A stretch of 64,000 bases of DNA from Flavobacteriaceae bacterium (GTDB taxonomy: Bacteria; Bacteroidota; Bacteroidia; Flavobacteriales; Flavobacteriaceae), in contig CANGTQ010000010.1 in the NCBI GenBank assembly GCA_947456955.1, forward strand, positions 47,992-111,991, in the 5' to 3' direction. The translations under genes were made by a program, and so were the position numbers. The notes under the pieces are model-generated. The model worked only from the letters and a program-made list of their open reading frames with translations, had not been told where the DNA came from and did no database searches. Below are positions 50,407-58,442 of this stretch, in pieces. Within the stretch, counting starts at the first letter, position 1. Each line of letters opens with the position of its first letter.

Positions 50407-51429
50407 ATGAGATCGAAAGCCACATTAAAACAAATTGCAAAAGAGTTAGGAGTATCTGTTTCTACAGTTTCTAAAGCATTGAATGGAAGCCCAGAAATAA
50501 GTGAGCCAACAAAGCAACGTGTTCAAGAATATGCCAAGTTGAAAAATTACAAACCTAATGTTATCGGATTAAATTTGAAAAACCGAAAAACAAAAACTAT
50601 AGGTGTAATTATTCCTAATATATTGAATTCTTTCTTTGCCAAAGTTTTTAGCGGTATTGAAAAAGTAGCCGATGAGAAAGGGTACAAGGTTATTACTTGC
50701 ATTTCCAATGAGTCTTCCGAAAAAGAAATTAACGCTCTCGAAATGTTGAGCAATGGTACTATAGACGGATTTATTTTATCGATAGCCGAAGAATCTCAGA
50801 AACTTCAAAAATTTGATCATTTTACCACTATCATCAATGAAGGAACTCCATTAGTAATGTTTGACCGTATAGCTGATGAGGTGAATTGTGATAAAGTTAT
50901 TGTAGATGATTTTGAATCGGCAGTCAATGCTACCGAACATTTGATTAAAACTGGATGTAAAAAAATAGCATTGCTTTCCGCTATTGATAATTTGAGTGTT
51001 GGAAAACACAGAGCGCAAGGTTTTTACAAAGCTATGGGAGACAATGGATTAAAAGTAGATGAAAATTTGGTTGTTTTGACCAATAACAATGATGAATTCA
51101 ATTCTAAAATCGGAGATTTTTTTGTAAAAAACAAACCCGATGGTGTTTTTTCTCTTGATGAACATGCATCAGTAACGGCCATGAAACTGGGAATTCAAAA
51201 CGGGTATAAAATTCCGCAAGAACTTTCTATTATTGGGTTTGCTGACGGAGTTTGGTCAAGACGCATGACGCCAAGTTTATCTACAGTAAGCCAACATGGA
51301 CCAGAAATTGGAGAAGTGGCTGCCCAGTTGTTAATCGATAAGCTAGATAGCAGTGAAGAAACATTCACATTCACAACTACTACAATTAAAACAGAGTTAA
51401 GACAAAGAGATTCGACTAGAAAATTATAA
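50407..51429 (+). CDS. LacI family transcriptional regulator
   Basis: 340 residues from the ATG at 50407 (MRSKATLKQIAKELGVSVST). The N-terminal helix-turn-helix TLKQIAKELGVSVSTVSKALNG and hinge-helix region precede a periplasmic-binding-protein-like sensor domain (TIGVIIPNILNSFFAKVFSG near residue 62, SIIGFADGVWSRRMTPSLSTV near 275). Ligand is likely a sugar or similar, by family. No sugar operon adjoins it; its targets lie elsewhere or are unknown. An upstream ATG at 50350 is disfavoured because it precedes the conserved domain by 19 residues. Confidence 0.92.
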   Translation: MRSKATLKQIAKELGVSVSTVSKALNGSPEISEPTKQRVQEYAKLKNYKPNVIGLNLKNRKTKTIGVIIPNILNSFFAKVFSGIEKVADEKGYKVITCISNESSEKEINALEMLSNGTIDGFILSIAEESQKLQKFDHFTTIINEGTPLVMFDRIADEVNCDKVIVDDFESAVNATEHLIKTGCKKIALLSAIDNLSVGKHRAQGFYKAMGDNGLKVDENLVVLTNNNDEFNSKIGDFFVKNKPDGVFSLDEHASVTAMKLGIQNGYKIPQELSIIGFADGVWSRRMTPSLSTVSQHGPEIGEVAAQLLIDKLDSSEETFTFTTTTIKTELRQRDSTRKL

Positions 51430-51524
51430 ATAGTTATAGCAGTTGTTTTGTAATGTTTACCAATTTTTTATCTAAAATTATTATGTTTTATTTTAATTAA
51501 ATCTAAATTTGTTGTTTTAAAATT

Positions 51525-52064
51525 ATGAAAAAGGTACTGTTTATAATAATTGTTGCGTTAATGTCAAATTTAATTTTCTCTCAAGAAACTTTAAATGTTT
51601 TCGATATTGCCAGAAAAGGAACAGTTGAACAGGCAAAAGAAAAATTCAAGGATAATCCAAATAGTTTTAATGTTGTCAATGATGAAGGATATTCGCCTTT
51701 ACTACTAGCATGTTATCGTTCCAACAATGAGGTGGCTAAATATTTAATAAATATTGGAAGTGACATAAATGGGAAAAGTAAATTTGGAACTCCATTAATG
51801 GCCTGTATTGTCAAAGGGAATAATGAAATAGCCAACTTATTAATTGAAAAAAAAGCGGACTTGAATTTCTCTGATACGAGTGGTATGAATGCTTTACTAT
51901 ATGCTGTCAATTTTAAAAATTATGAAATGGTTTCTGCATTAGTAAAAGCAGGAGTCGATATTGATATTAAAGACAACAAAAACAAATCTGCTATAGACTA
52001 TGCTATAATAATGAATGATGATTTATTAATTGAATTGCTAAAAAATAAAAACAAAAAACTATGA
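51525..52064 (+). CDS. Exported ankyrin-repeat protein
   Basis: 179 residues with the signal peptide MKKVLFIIIVALMSNLIFSQ. About four ankyrin repeats follow, recognisable by EGYSPLLLACYRSNNEVAKYL, FGTPLMACIVKGNNEIANLL, SGMNALLYAVNFKNYEMVSAL and NKSAIDYAI. Ankyrin folds mediate protein contacts; in the periplasm the partner is probably the product of the next gene, whose ATG overlaps this stop codon (ATGA). Confidence 0.88.
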   Translation: MKKVLFIIIVALMSNLIFSQETLNVFDIARKGTVEQAKEKFKDNPNSFNVVNDEGYSPLLLACYRSNNEVAKYLINIGSDINGKSKFGTPLMACIVKGNNEIANLLIEKKADLNFSDTSGMNALLYAVNFKNYEMVSALVKAGVDIDIKDNKNKSAIDYAIIMNDDLLIELLKNKNKKL

Positions 52065-52828
52065 AAAACTTTACTTTAACCTTATTGGCTTTATTTATCT
52101 TCTCATCGATTTCAGGGCAAACTTTTTCTACTGGGACAATTACTTTTCCGGCACCATTAAATGAGTATTCTGTAAAAATCGATGTTACATCATCTTTGGT
52201 TACGTTAACTCAAATAATGCCTAACGATAGATGGTATTCTTTAGCATTTAATAATTCATCAATGTTATCAGGTGATATAATAGCATTTGTCAATTCTACC
52301 AATATATCTGATAGACAATTGGGTGGTTTTGGGGTTCCAGCGGCTGATGCCGTTCAAAGTTGGACCACAATTTCTAATACAGTGAATGGCGCTGTTCGAA
52401 CAGTTATTTCAACTAGAGCCTTAAATACTGGTGAAGCGGGCGATTATGTTTTTTCTGCAACGGCCGGTTCAATTAACCTGGCTGCTGCACGTGCAGGCAG
52501 TGCTACTTTTTCTTTAGCCGCACACGGTGGAAGTGCCAATGCTGTATCGACAGCTAATTATGCAATAACACTAAATAATAATGAATTTGATTTAAATTCG
52601 TTTACTATCTATCCTAATCCTTCAACAAGTGCAACTACTATTAAATTACCTTCAAACATTGATAAAGCTGTAGTTAAAATCTATGATAATTTGGGTAGAG
52701 TGGTGAAAAACCAATCAATTACTAATATAGATAACATAGTTACTACCTCAGATTTAACTACAGGAAGTTATTTAGTTGTAGTGAGAACAGATTATGGAAA
52801 TGCAACAAAAACATTATTGGTAGAATAA
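52061..52828 (+). CDS. Secreted DOMON-like protein with T9SS type A sorting domain
   Basis: 255 residues with a signal peptide ending near SISGQ. Residues about 25-165 look DOMON-like: DRWYSLAFNN, GDIIAFVN, DRQLGGFGVPAAD, WTTISNT, and FSLAAHGG in place of the usual LAYHG. DOMON domains often bind haem or sugars. The last 80 residues are a T9SS CTD (FTIYPNPS, YDNLGRVVKN, LTTGSYLVVVRTDYGNATKTLLVE), so the product is secreted to the surface. Co-transcribed with the ankyrin gene. Confidence 0.82.
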   Translation: MKNFTLTLLALFIFSSISGQTFSTGTITFPAPLNEYSVKIDVTSSLVTLTQIMPNDRWYSLAFNNSSMLSGDIIAFVNSTNISDRQLGGFGVPAADAVQSWTTISNTVNGAVRTVISTRALNTGEAGDYVFSATAGSINLAAARAGSATFSLAAHGGSANAVSTANYAITLNNNEFDLNSFTIYPNPSTSATTIKLPSNIDKAVVKIYDNLGRVVKNQSITNIDNIVTTSDLTTGSYLVVVRTDYGNATKTLLVE

Positions 52829-52867
52829 TCGAATTTACCTAATTGGTAGAATAATCGAATTTACCTA
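52816..52867. repeat. 26-bp tandem duplication across the stop codon
   Basis: Two exact copies of attggtagaataatcgaatt plus tacct(a) lie at 52816-52841 and 52842-52867. The first spans the last codons and stop of the T9SS gene. Confidence 0.9.
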
Positions 52868-52871
52868 TAAA

Positions 52872-52907
52872 CAAAAAAGCTAAAGGTTGTTACTTTTAGC
52901 TTTTTTT
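52872..52907 (+). terminator. Terminator of the ankyrin/T9SS operon
   Basis: Arms aaaaagctaaa and tttagcttttt flank the ggttgttact loop, followed by T residues. Confidence 0.85.
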
Positions 52908-53027
52908 GTATAATCAACTTTTCTAATTAGAAGCCGGGCTTATTTTATAAAATCTATCAATAATAATAAATCACTAACAGTTTTTATTAACCAACTGCTC
53001 ACTGTTACTGACCACTGAATACTAAAA

Positions 53028-55901
53028 TCAATGCGCCTCCAACCAATTTTTTCCAATACCAATTTCAACATCCAACGGGACTTCAAGTTTAAACGCATTT
53101 TCCATTTCATATTTAATCATAGGTTGAATTTTATCCAATTCGGAGTTGTGTACATCAAAAACCAATTCATCATGAACTTGCAAGAGCATTTTTGATTTCC
53201 AATTTTCAGAGACTAATTTTTTATGAATATTTATCATTGCAATTTTGATGATATCGGCAGCTGAACCTTGAATTGGAGCATTAACAGCATTTCGTTCGGC
53301 ACCACCACGAACAATCGCATTAGCGGAATTGATATCTTTTAAATAGCGACGTCTTCCCAAAACCGTTTGCACATAGCCATGATTACGAGCAAAGTCAACT
53401 TGCTCTGTCATATAAGATTTTAGTTTTGGATACGTTTTGTAATACGCATCAATCAAAGCGGCACTTTCGGAACGCGACAACGAAGTTTGATTACTCAAAC
53501 CAAAAGCAGAAACGCCATAAATAATTCCGAAGTTTACTGTTTTTGCATTGCTTCGTTGCTCTTTGGTTACTTCTTCTAGCGGAACGTTGAATACTTTTGC
53601 GGCCGTACTTCTGTGAATATCTTCATTATTTTGAAAGGCTTTAATCATGTTTTCTTCACCAGATAAAGCAGCGATAATTCGAAGTTCTATTTGAGAATAA
53701 TCGGCAGAAAGCAAAGTGTAATTTTCATCTCGGGCAATAAATGCTTTTCTGATTAATCTTCCGCGTTCAGTACGAATAGGAATGTTTTGCAAATTTGGAT
53801 TGTTTGAACTCAAACGTCCGGTTGCCGCAACAGTTTGCATATAGTCGGTATGAACGCGTTTGGTTTTGGCATCTACTTGGTTTGGCAATGCTTCAATATA
53901 AGTACTTTGCAATTTTACCATTTGACGCCATTCCAAAATGGCTGCCACAATTGGATTGTCATTTGCCAAATAAGACAACACTTCTTCGCCGGTTGCATAT
54001 TGGCCAGTTTTCGTTTTCTTTTGTTTTGCGCCACCAATTTTTAGTTTTTCAAATAATATATCTCCGAGTTGTTTTGGCGAAGCCAAATTAAATTTTTCTC
54101 CTGCAGCTTCGTAAATTTTTTGTTCAAATTCGTTGATTTCTTTTTGCATATCAATCGACATCGATTTTAAATAGTCGATGTCAAGATTGATGCCTTCCAT
54201 TTCCATAGAAGCCAAAACAGGAATCAACGGAATCTCAATTTCTTCGAATAGTTTTTTGGTTTCGGCTTTGTCCAAAATCGGACTAAAAACTTCCTTTAAT
54301 TGTAATGTAATATCAGCATCTTCGGCAGCATATTCTTTAATTTCTTCCATGTTGACATCGCGCATTGACAATTGACCTTTCCCTTTCTTGCCAATTAAAG
54401 TTTCAATAGATTTTGGCGAATATTTTAAATAGGTTTCACTTAAAACATCCATATTATGGCGCATATCCGGATTAATAAGATAATGCGCAATCATCGTATC
54501 GAATAATTTTCCTTTGATCTGAATTCCGTATTTCGACAAAACTTTCAAATCGTATTTGACGTTTTGACCGATTTTTTCAATGGATTCACTTTCAAAAAAA
54601 GGTTTAAATTTTTCCGCCAAAGTTTGTGCCTCTTCTTGATTTTCCGGAAACGGAATGTAAAATGCTTCCCCTTTCACCCAGGCGAATGACATTCCAACCA
54701 ATTCAGCATTCAAAGCATCAATTCCAGTAGTTTCGGTATCAAAACATACCGAAGTTTGATTCGTCAGGTTTTGCAAAAATAAGTTTGTGCCTAATTCACC
54801 TTGAACAACTTGATATAAATGCGCCGTAGTTTCCATAGTTGCGTAATACGAATGCGGTTTTGGTTCGTCGTTTTCATCATCAGAAAAACCAAATAAATCA
54901 AACTGATTTTCGTTTGTTTTTTTAGCTATAGTTTTTTTCAACGTATTTTCTCCCTCTTCTTCGGAGTGGTTTGGGGCGAGGCTTCCATTGGTCTCAATTT
55001 CATCAAATTCTTTTCCGGTTCCAAACCATTTATCAAATTGCGCTTTCATTTGACGGAATTCCAATTCCATGAACAAAGCATCTGTTTTTTCTACATCGGG
55101 TTTTGACAATTCATAATCAGTAGCATCAAAAGTTACGGGACAATCCAGCATAATTCGAGCTAACTTTTTAGATAATATTCCGAGTTCGGCATTGGCTTCA
55201 ATTTTGTCTTTAAGCGCGCCTTTCAGCTTATCGGTATTGGCCAAAAGATTTTCCATAGAACCGAATTCTTTTAATAATTTTTTTGCTGTAACTTCACCAA
55301 CTCCAGGAAATCCAGGAATATTATCGGCAGAATCACCCATCATTCCAAGGTAGTCAATTACTTGTTCCGGATGTTCAATTTCGAATTTTGCTAAAACTTC
55401 CGGAATTCCCCATATTTCTATGTCGTTGCCCATACGAGCAGGTTTGTACATAAAAATATTTTCAGAAACCAATTGTGCAAAATCCTTATCAGGCGTGACC
55501 ATAAAAACCTGATAATTTTCTTTTTCAGCTTGTTTGGCCAACGTTCCAATCAAATCATCGGCTTCAAAACCCGCTTTTTCGATAATCGGAATATGCATCG
55601 CTTTCAATAATTCCTGAATATAGGGAACCGCAATTTTGATAGCTTCGGGCGTTTCATCGCGATGCGCTTTGTATTCCTTATACATTTCATTACGATAATC
55701 GCTTCCGCCTTTGTCAAAGGCAACCGCTAAATGATCCGGTTTTTCACGCTTGATAACATCCATTAAAGCATTCATAAATCCCATAATGGCAGAGGTATCC
55801 ATTCCTTTAGAATTGATACGGGGATTTTTTATAAAAGCATAATAGCCGCGAAAAATTAAGGCGTAAGCATCAAGAAGGAAAAGACGTTTTTGAGTAGACA
55901 T
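53028..55901 (-). CDS. polA: DNA polymerase I
   Basis: 957 residues, three domains. The 5' nuclease is at residues 1-290 (LLDAYALIFRGYYAF, GDSADNIPGFPGVGEVTA). The 3'-5' exonuclease begins near 380, with the acidic DTETTG motif intact, so proofreading is probably active. The polymerase occupies about 590-957: motif A LSADYSQIELRIIAALSGEE near 732, motif B RSNAKTVNFGIIYG, motif C VHDELVFDV near 911. It does gap filling and RNA primer removal. Stands alone. Confidence 0.97.
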   Translation of the reverse strand: MSTQKRLFLLDAYALIFRGYYAFIKNPRINSKGMDTSAIMGFMNALMDVIKREKPDHLAVAFDKGGSDYRNEMYKEYKAHRDETPEAIKIAVPYIQELLKAMHIPIIEKAGFEADDLIGTLAKQAEKENYQVFMVTPDKDFAQLVSENIFMYKPARMGNDIEIWGIPEVLAKFEIEHPEQVIDYLGMMGDSADNIPGFPGVGEVTAKKLLKEFGSMENLLANTDKLKGALKDKIEANAELGILSKKLARIMLDCPVTFDATDYELSKPDVEKTDALFMELEFRQMKAQFDKWFGTGKEFDEIETNGSLAPNHSEEEGENTLKKTIAKKTNENQFDLFGFSDDENDEPKPHSYYATMETTAHLYQVVQGELGTNLFLQNLTNQTSVCFDTETTGIDALNAELVGMSFAWVKGEAFYIPFPENQEEAQTLAEKFKPFFESESIEKIGQNVKYDLKVLSKYGIQIKGKLFDTMIAHYLINPDMRHNMDVLSETYLKYSPKSIETLIGKKGKGQLSMRDVNMEEIKEYAAEDADITLQLKEVFSPILDKAETKKLFEEIEIPLIPVLASMEMEGINLDIDYLKSMSIDMQKEINEFEQKIYEAAGEKFNLASPKQLGDILFEKLKIGGAKQKKTKTGQYATGEEVLSYLANDNPIVAAILEWRQMVKLQSTYIEALPNQVDAKTKRVHTDYMQTVAATGRLSSNNPNLQNIPIRTERGRLIRKAFIARDENYTLLSADYSQIELRIIAALSGEENMIKAFQNNEDIHRSTAAKVFNVPLEEVTKEQRSNAKTVNFGIIYGVSAFGLSNQTSLSRSESAALIDAYYKTYPKLKSYMTEQVDFARNHGYVQTVLGRRRYLKDINSANAIVRGGAERNAVNAPIQGSAADIIKIAMINIHKKLVSENWKSKMLLQVHDELVFDVHNSELDKIQPMIKYEMENAFKLEVPLDVEIGIGKNWLEAH

Positions 55902-56046
55902 TATTTACTATTTTGTGAATTGTAAAAATAACTAAAGTTTCAAAAAGGAACGTTTGTTTTTTACATAGAAATTAAATCAATGTTAAAATAAATTTAATAA
56001 CTCAAATGGCTTTAACTTTCTTCGTTAATTTGTCAAAAATTAAAAA

Positions 56047-57279
56047 ATGGCTTTTCGCTTGATAATTCTTTTCGTAATTATTGCCATAGTCGAGCTTTAC
56101 TCTATTCAAGTAATAAAGACTGTTACAAAATCAAAATTGATATTGATTGTCTATGTTGTAATTTCTGTTGCGGCAATTGTATTTATTACTTATGAACTTA
56201 TGAAGTTTGATCGAAGCGTCGGACAAACCAAAACAACATTGATTACTTTAGGATTATTACTTTTAGTATTGCTTCCAAAACTTGTTTTAACTTTTGTATT
56301 GCTTTTAGAGGATGTTACGAGAATTTTAATTGGAACAGTTACTCATTTCATGGGACATAATTCCGATAGTTTTTTACCTGAAAGAAGAAAGTTTGTTAGT
56401 CAGGTTGCTATTGGATTGGCAGCAGTTCCGTTTTTATCTTTGATTTACGGAATGACAATTGGCAAATACAATTACAAAGTAATTCGTCAAACTTTATTTT
56501 TCCCTGATTTGCCGGATGCTTTTGATGGTTTTAAAATCACTCAAATTTCCGATATTCATAGTGGTAGTTTTGATGATGAAAATAAAATAAGATATGCCAT
56601 AGATTTAATTAATGAGCAAGAATCCGATTTGTTGTTGTTTACCGGAGATATAGTAAATGCCAAAGCGGATGAAATGCATCCTTGGATTGACATTTTTAAA
56701 GGCATAAAAAAACACGAATACGGAAAATATTCCGTTTTGGGAAACCATGATTATGGAGCTTATTTAGATTGGAAGTCAGAAAAAGCCAAAGCTGAAAATT
56801 TTGTTGCAATCAAAGATTTACACCGTCAAATTGATTTTAAATTGATGTTGAATGAAAACGTAAAAATCAAAAAAGGAAAAGATGAAATTGCCCTGATCGG
56901 TGTAGAAAACTGGGGGAAACATTTTGGCGAATTTGGCGATATTAATAAAGCTTCGGAAAACCTAATAGCAACGGATTTTAAAATTCTGATGAGTCACGAT
57001 CCAAGTCATTGGGAATATATTGTAAAGCGACATCCGAAAAACATACAATTAACACTTTCAGGACACACACACGGTATGCAGTTTGGCATAGAAATTCCGG
57101 GTTATTTCAAATGGAGTTTGGCTAAATACATCTACAAACAATGGGCAGGATTGTATGAAGAATTTGGAAGATATGTGTATGTAAATCGTGGTTTTGGGTT
57201 TCATGCTTATCCTGGTCGGGTTGGTATTATGCCTGAAATAACGGTTTTTGAACTAAAAAAAGGCAATATTGTAGCATAA
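56047..57279 (+). CDS. Membrane-anchored metallophosphoesterase
   Basis: 410 residues. Four hydrophobic segments cover about residues 1-130. The calcineurin-like catalytic domain follows: DIHSGSF near 172, GDIVN near 201, GNHDYG near 231, HDPSHW near 318 and SGHTHGMQFG near 338, the complete set of metal ligands. The catalytic domain most likely faces the periplasm, as in YkuE/YaeI-like enzymes, which act on lipids or nucleotides. The substrate is not known. Confidence 0.9.
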   Translation: MAFRLIILFVIIAIVELYSIQVIKTVTKSKLILIVYVVISVAAIVFITYELMKFDRSVGQTKTTLITLGLLLLVLLPKLVLTFVLLLEDVTRILIGTVTHFMGHNSDSFLPERRKFVSQVAIGLAAVPFLSLIYGMTIGKYNYKVIRQTLFFPDLPDAFDGFKITQISDIHSGSFDDENKIRYAIDLINEQESDLLLFTGDIVNAKADEMHPWIDIFKGIKKHEYGKYSVLGNHDYGAYLDWKSEKAKAENFVAIKDLHRQIDFKLMLNENVKIKKGKDEIALIGVENWGKHFGEFGDINKASENLIATDFKILMSHDPSHWEYIVKRHPKNIQLTLSGHTHGMQFGIEIPGYFKWSLAKYIYKQWAGLYEEFGRYVYVNRGFGFHAYPGRVGIMPEITVFELKKGNIVA

Positions 57280-57351
57280 TTAGTTAAAAATGCTACATTT
57301 GTGCTTTACTATTTCTTTTAAACAAAAAAGAACTAAAAATATTTTGGTTTT

Positions 57352-57648
57352 ATGTCAAAATTTGGAGAATTAATAAACGCTCAAGTTCCCGTTTTAATTG
57401 ACTTTTATACGGAGTGGAACGAATCTTCTGTTTCTATGCATCCTGTTATCAGAGATGTTGCCGCTGCACTTGGAGATAAAGCAAAAGTCATAAAAATTGA
57501 TGTAGATAAAAATCAGGAATTGGCAGATGCACTGCGCATTAAAGGATTGCCAACCTTGATGATTTACAAAGAAGGCCAAATGGTTTGGAGACAATCGGGC
57601 GAGTTGGATGCCAATACCATTATAGGTTTAGTTCAAGAACAGCTTTAA
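57352..57648 (+). CDS. Thioredoxin-like protein lacking the CxxC site
   Basis: 98 residues with a thioredoxin fold: the DFYTEW strand leads into the active-site helix, followed by VIKIDVDKNQELADALRIKGLPTLMIYKEGQ with the conserved cis-Pro. Where thioredoxins have WCGPC, this has WNESSV, and the protein contains no cysteine at all. It cannot do thiol exchange and is more likely a chaperone or binding module. Its stop overlaps the convergent deacetylase gene by four bases. Confidence 0.85.
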   Translation: MSKFGELINAQVPVLIDFYTEWNESSVSMHPVIRDVAAALGDKAKVIKIDVDKNQELADALRIKGLPTLMIYKEGQMVWRQSGELDANTIIGLVQEQL

Positions 57649-58298
57649 TCAATTTTTGCACAAACAAATCCTTTTTCTTTTAGGAAAGCTAACGTTTTAG
57701 GCAAAGCATATTTTAGGTTTTGTTCCGCTTTTACATTGTCGTGAAAAACGATTATACTTCCGTTTACCACATTCTTTAAGACATTATCTAAACATTTTTC
57801 CGGAGTAATAGTTTGATCAAAATCGTAACTCAAAATATCCCACATTATTATTTTGTAGCCAAGTTTTCGTAATATTCTTGATTGCGATGGTTTTATTTTG
57901 CCGTAAGGCGGTCTAAACAATTCAAAAGTATCTCCCTTATCGCTTATTCCTTTTCCCTTATCCCTCATAAATAAAGAACACTTCCTGGTATTTTCAATAT
58001 ACTCATCTGTATCCGTTTCCCATCCATTTAAGTGATTAAAAGTATGATTGCCGACAGCATGATTGTCGTCAATGATTTTCTGAAAAATATCCGGATGCTT
58101 TTCAATATTGTTGCCAATGCAGAAGAAAGTGGCTTTGGCATCGTATTTTTTTAGCTGTTCCAATGTCCATTCCGTGATTTCGGGTATCGGACCATCGTCA
58201 AAAGTTAGGAATACTTTGTTTTCATTATTAGGAATATCCCAAACATAATTTGGAAAAATCCTTTTGACAACATAATTTGTTTTTACCCAGAAACTCAT
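57645..58298 (-). CDS. Polysaccharide deacetylase (NodB-type) family protein
   Basis: 217 residues. The metal-binding TFDDGPIPEITEWTLEQL is near residue 31, the His pair HTFNH near 80, and RPPYGK near 130; these are NodB motifs 1 to 3. No signal peptide is obvious, and only a weakly hydrophobic start is seen. De-N-acetylation of a surface or wall polysaccharide is the family role; the substrate is not known. Confidence 0.9.
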   Translation of the reverse strand: MSFWVKTNYVVKRIFPNYVWDIPNNENKVFLTFDDGPIPEITEWTLEQLKKYDAKATFFCIGNNIEKHPDIFQKIIDDNHAVGNHTFNHLNGWETDTDEYIENTRKCSLFMRDKGKGISDKGDTFELFRPPYGKIKPSQSRILRKLGYKIIMWDILSYDFDQTITPEKCLDNVLKNVVNGSIIVFHDNVKAEQNLKYALPKTLAFLKEKGFVCAKID

Positions 58299-58339
58299 AG
58301 TGTAAAGATAACAATAAGGAGTGGTGCATAAAGGATTTT

Positions 58340-58437
58340 TTTAACCACATAGAGACATAGTTTTTATGAAAATAGTTAAGACGTTTCACTTTAGATAGTG
58401 AATCACAGCTTTTTTTCTATATTTCTATGTGGTTTAT
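58340..58437. repeat. Inverted repeat (aaccacatag / ctatgtggt)
   Basis: The left arm aaccacatagagacatag and the right arm ctatatttctatgtggttt enclose about 60 bases. It is a variant of the element at 42797-42900 and fills the gap before the DUF2723 gene's stop. Confidence 0.65.
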
Positions 58438-58442
58438 TTTTC

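Noticed and set aside
53795..54091. Open frames antisense to polA
   Set aside because: Contained within polA coding sequence, with no domain or start context.
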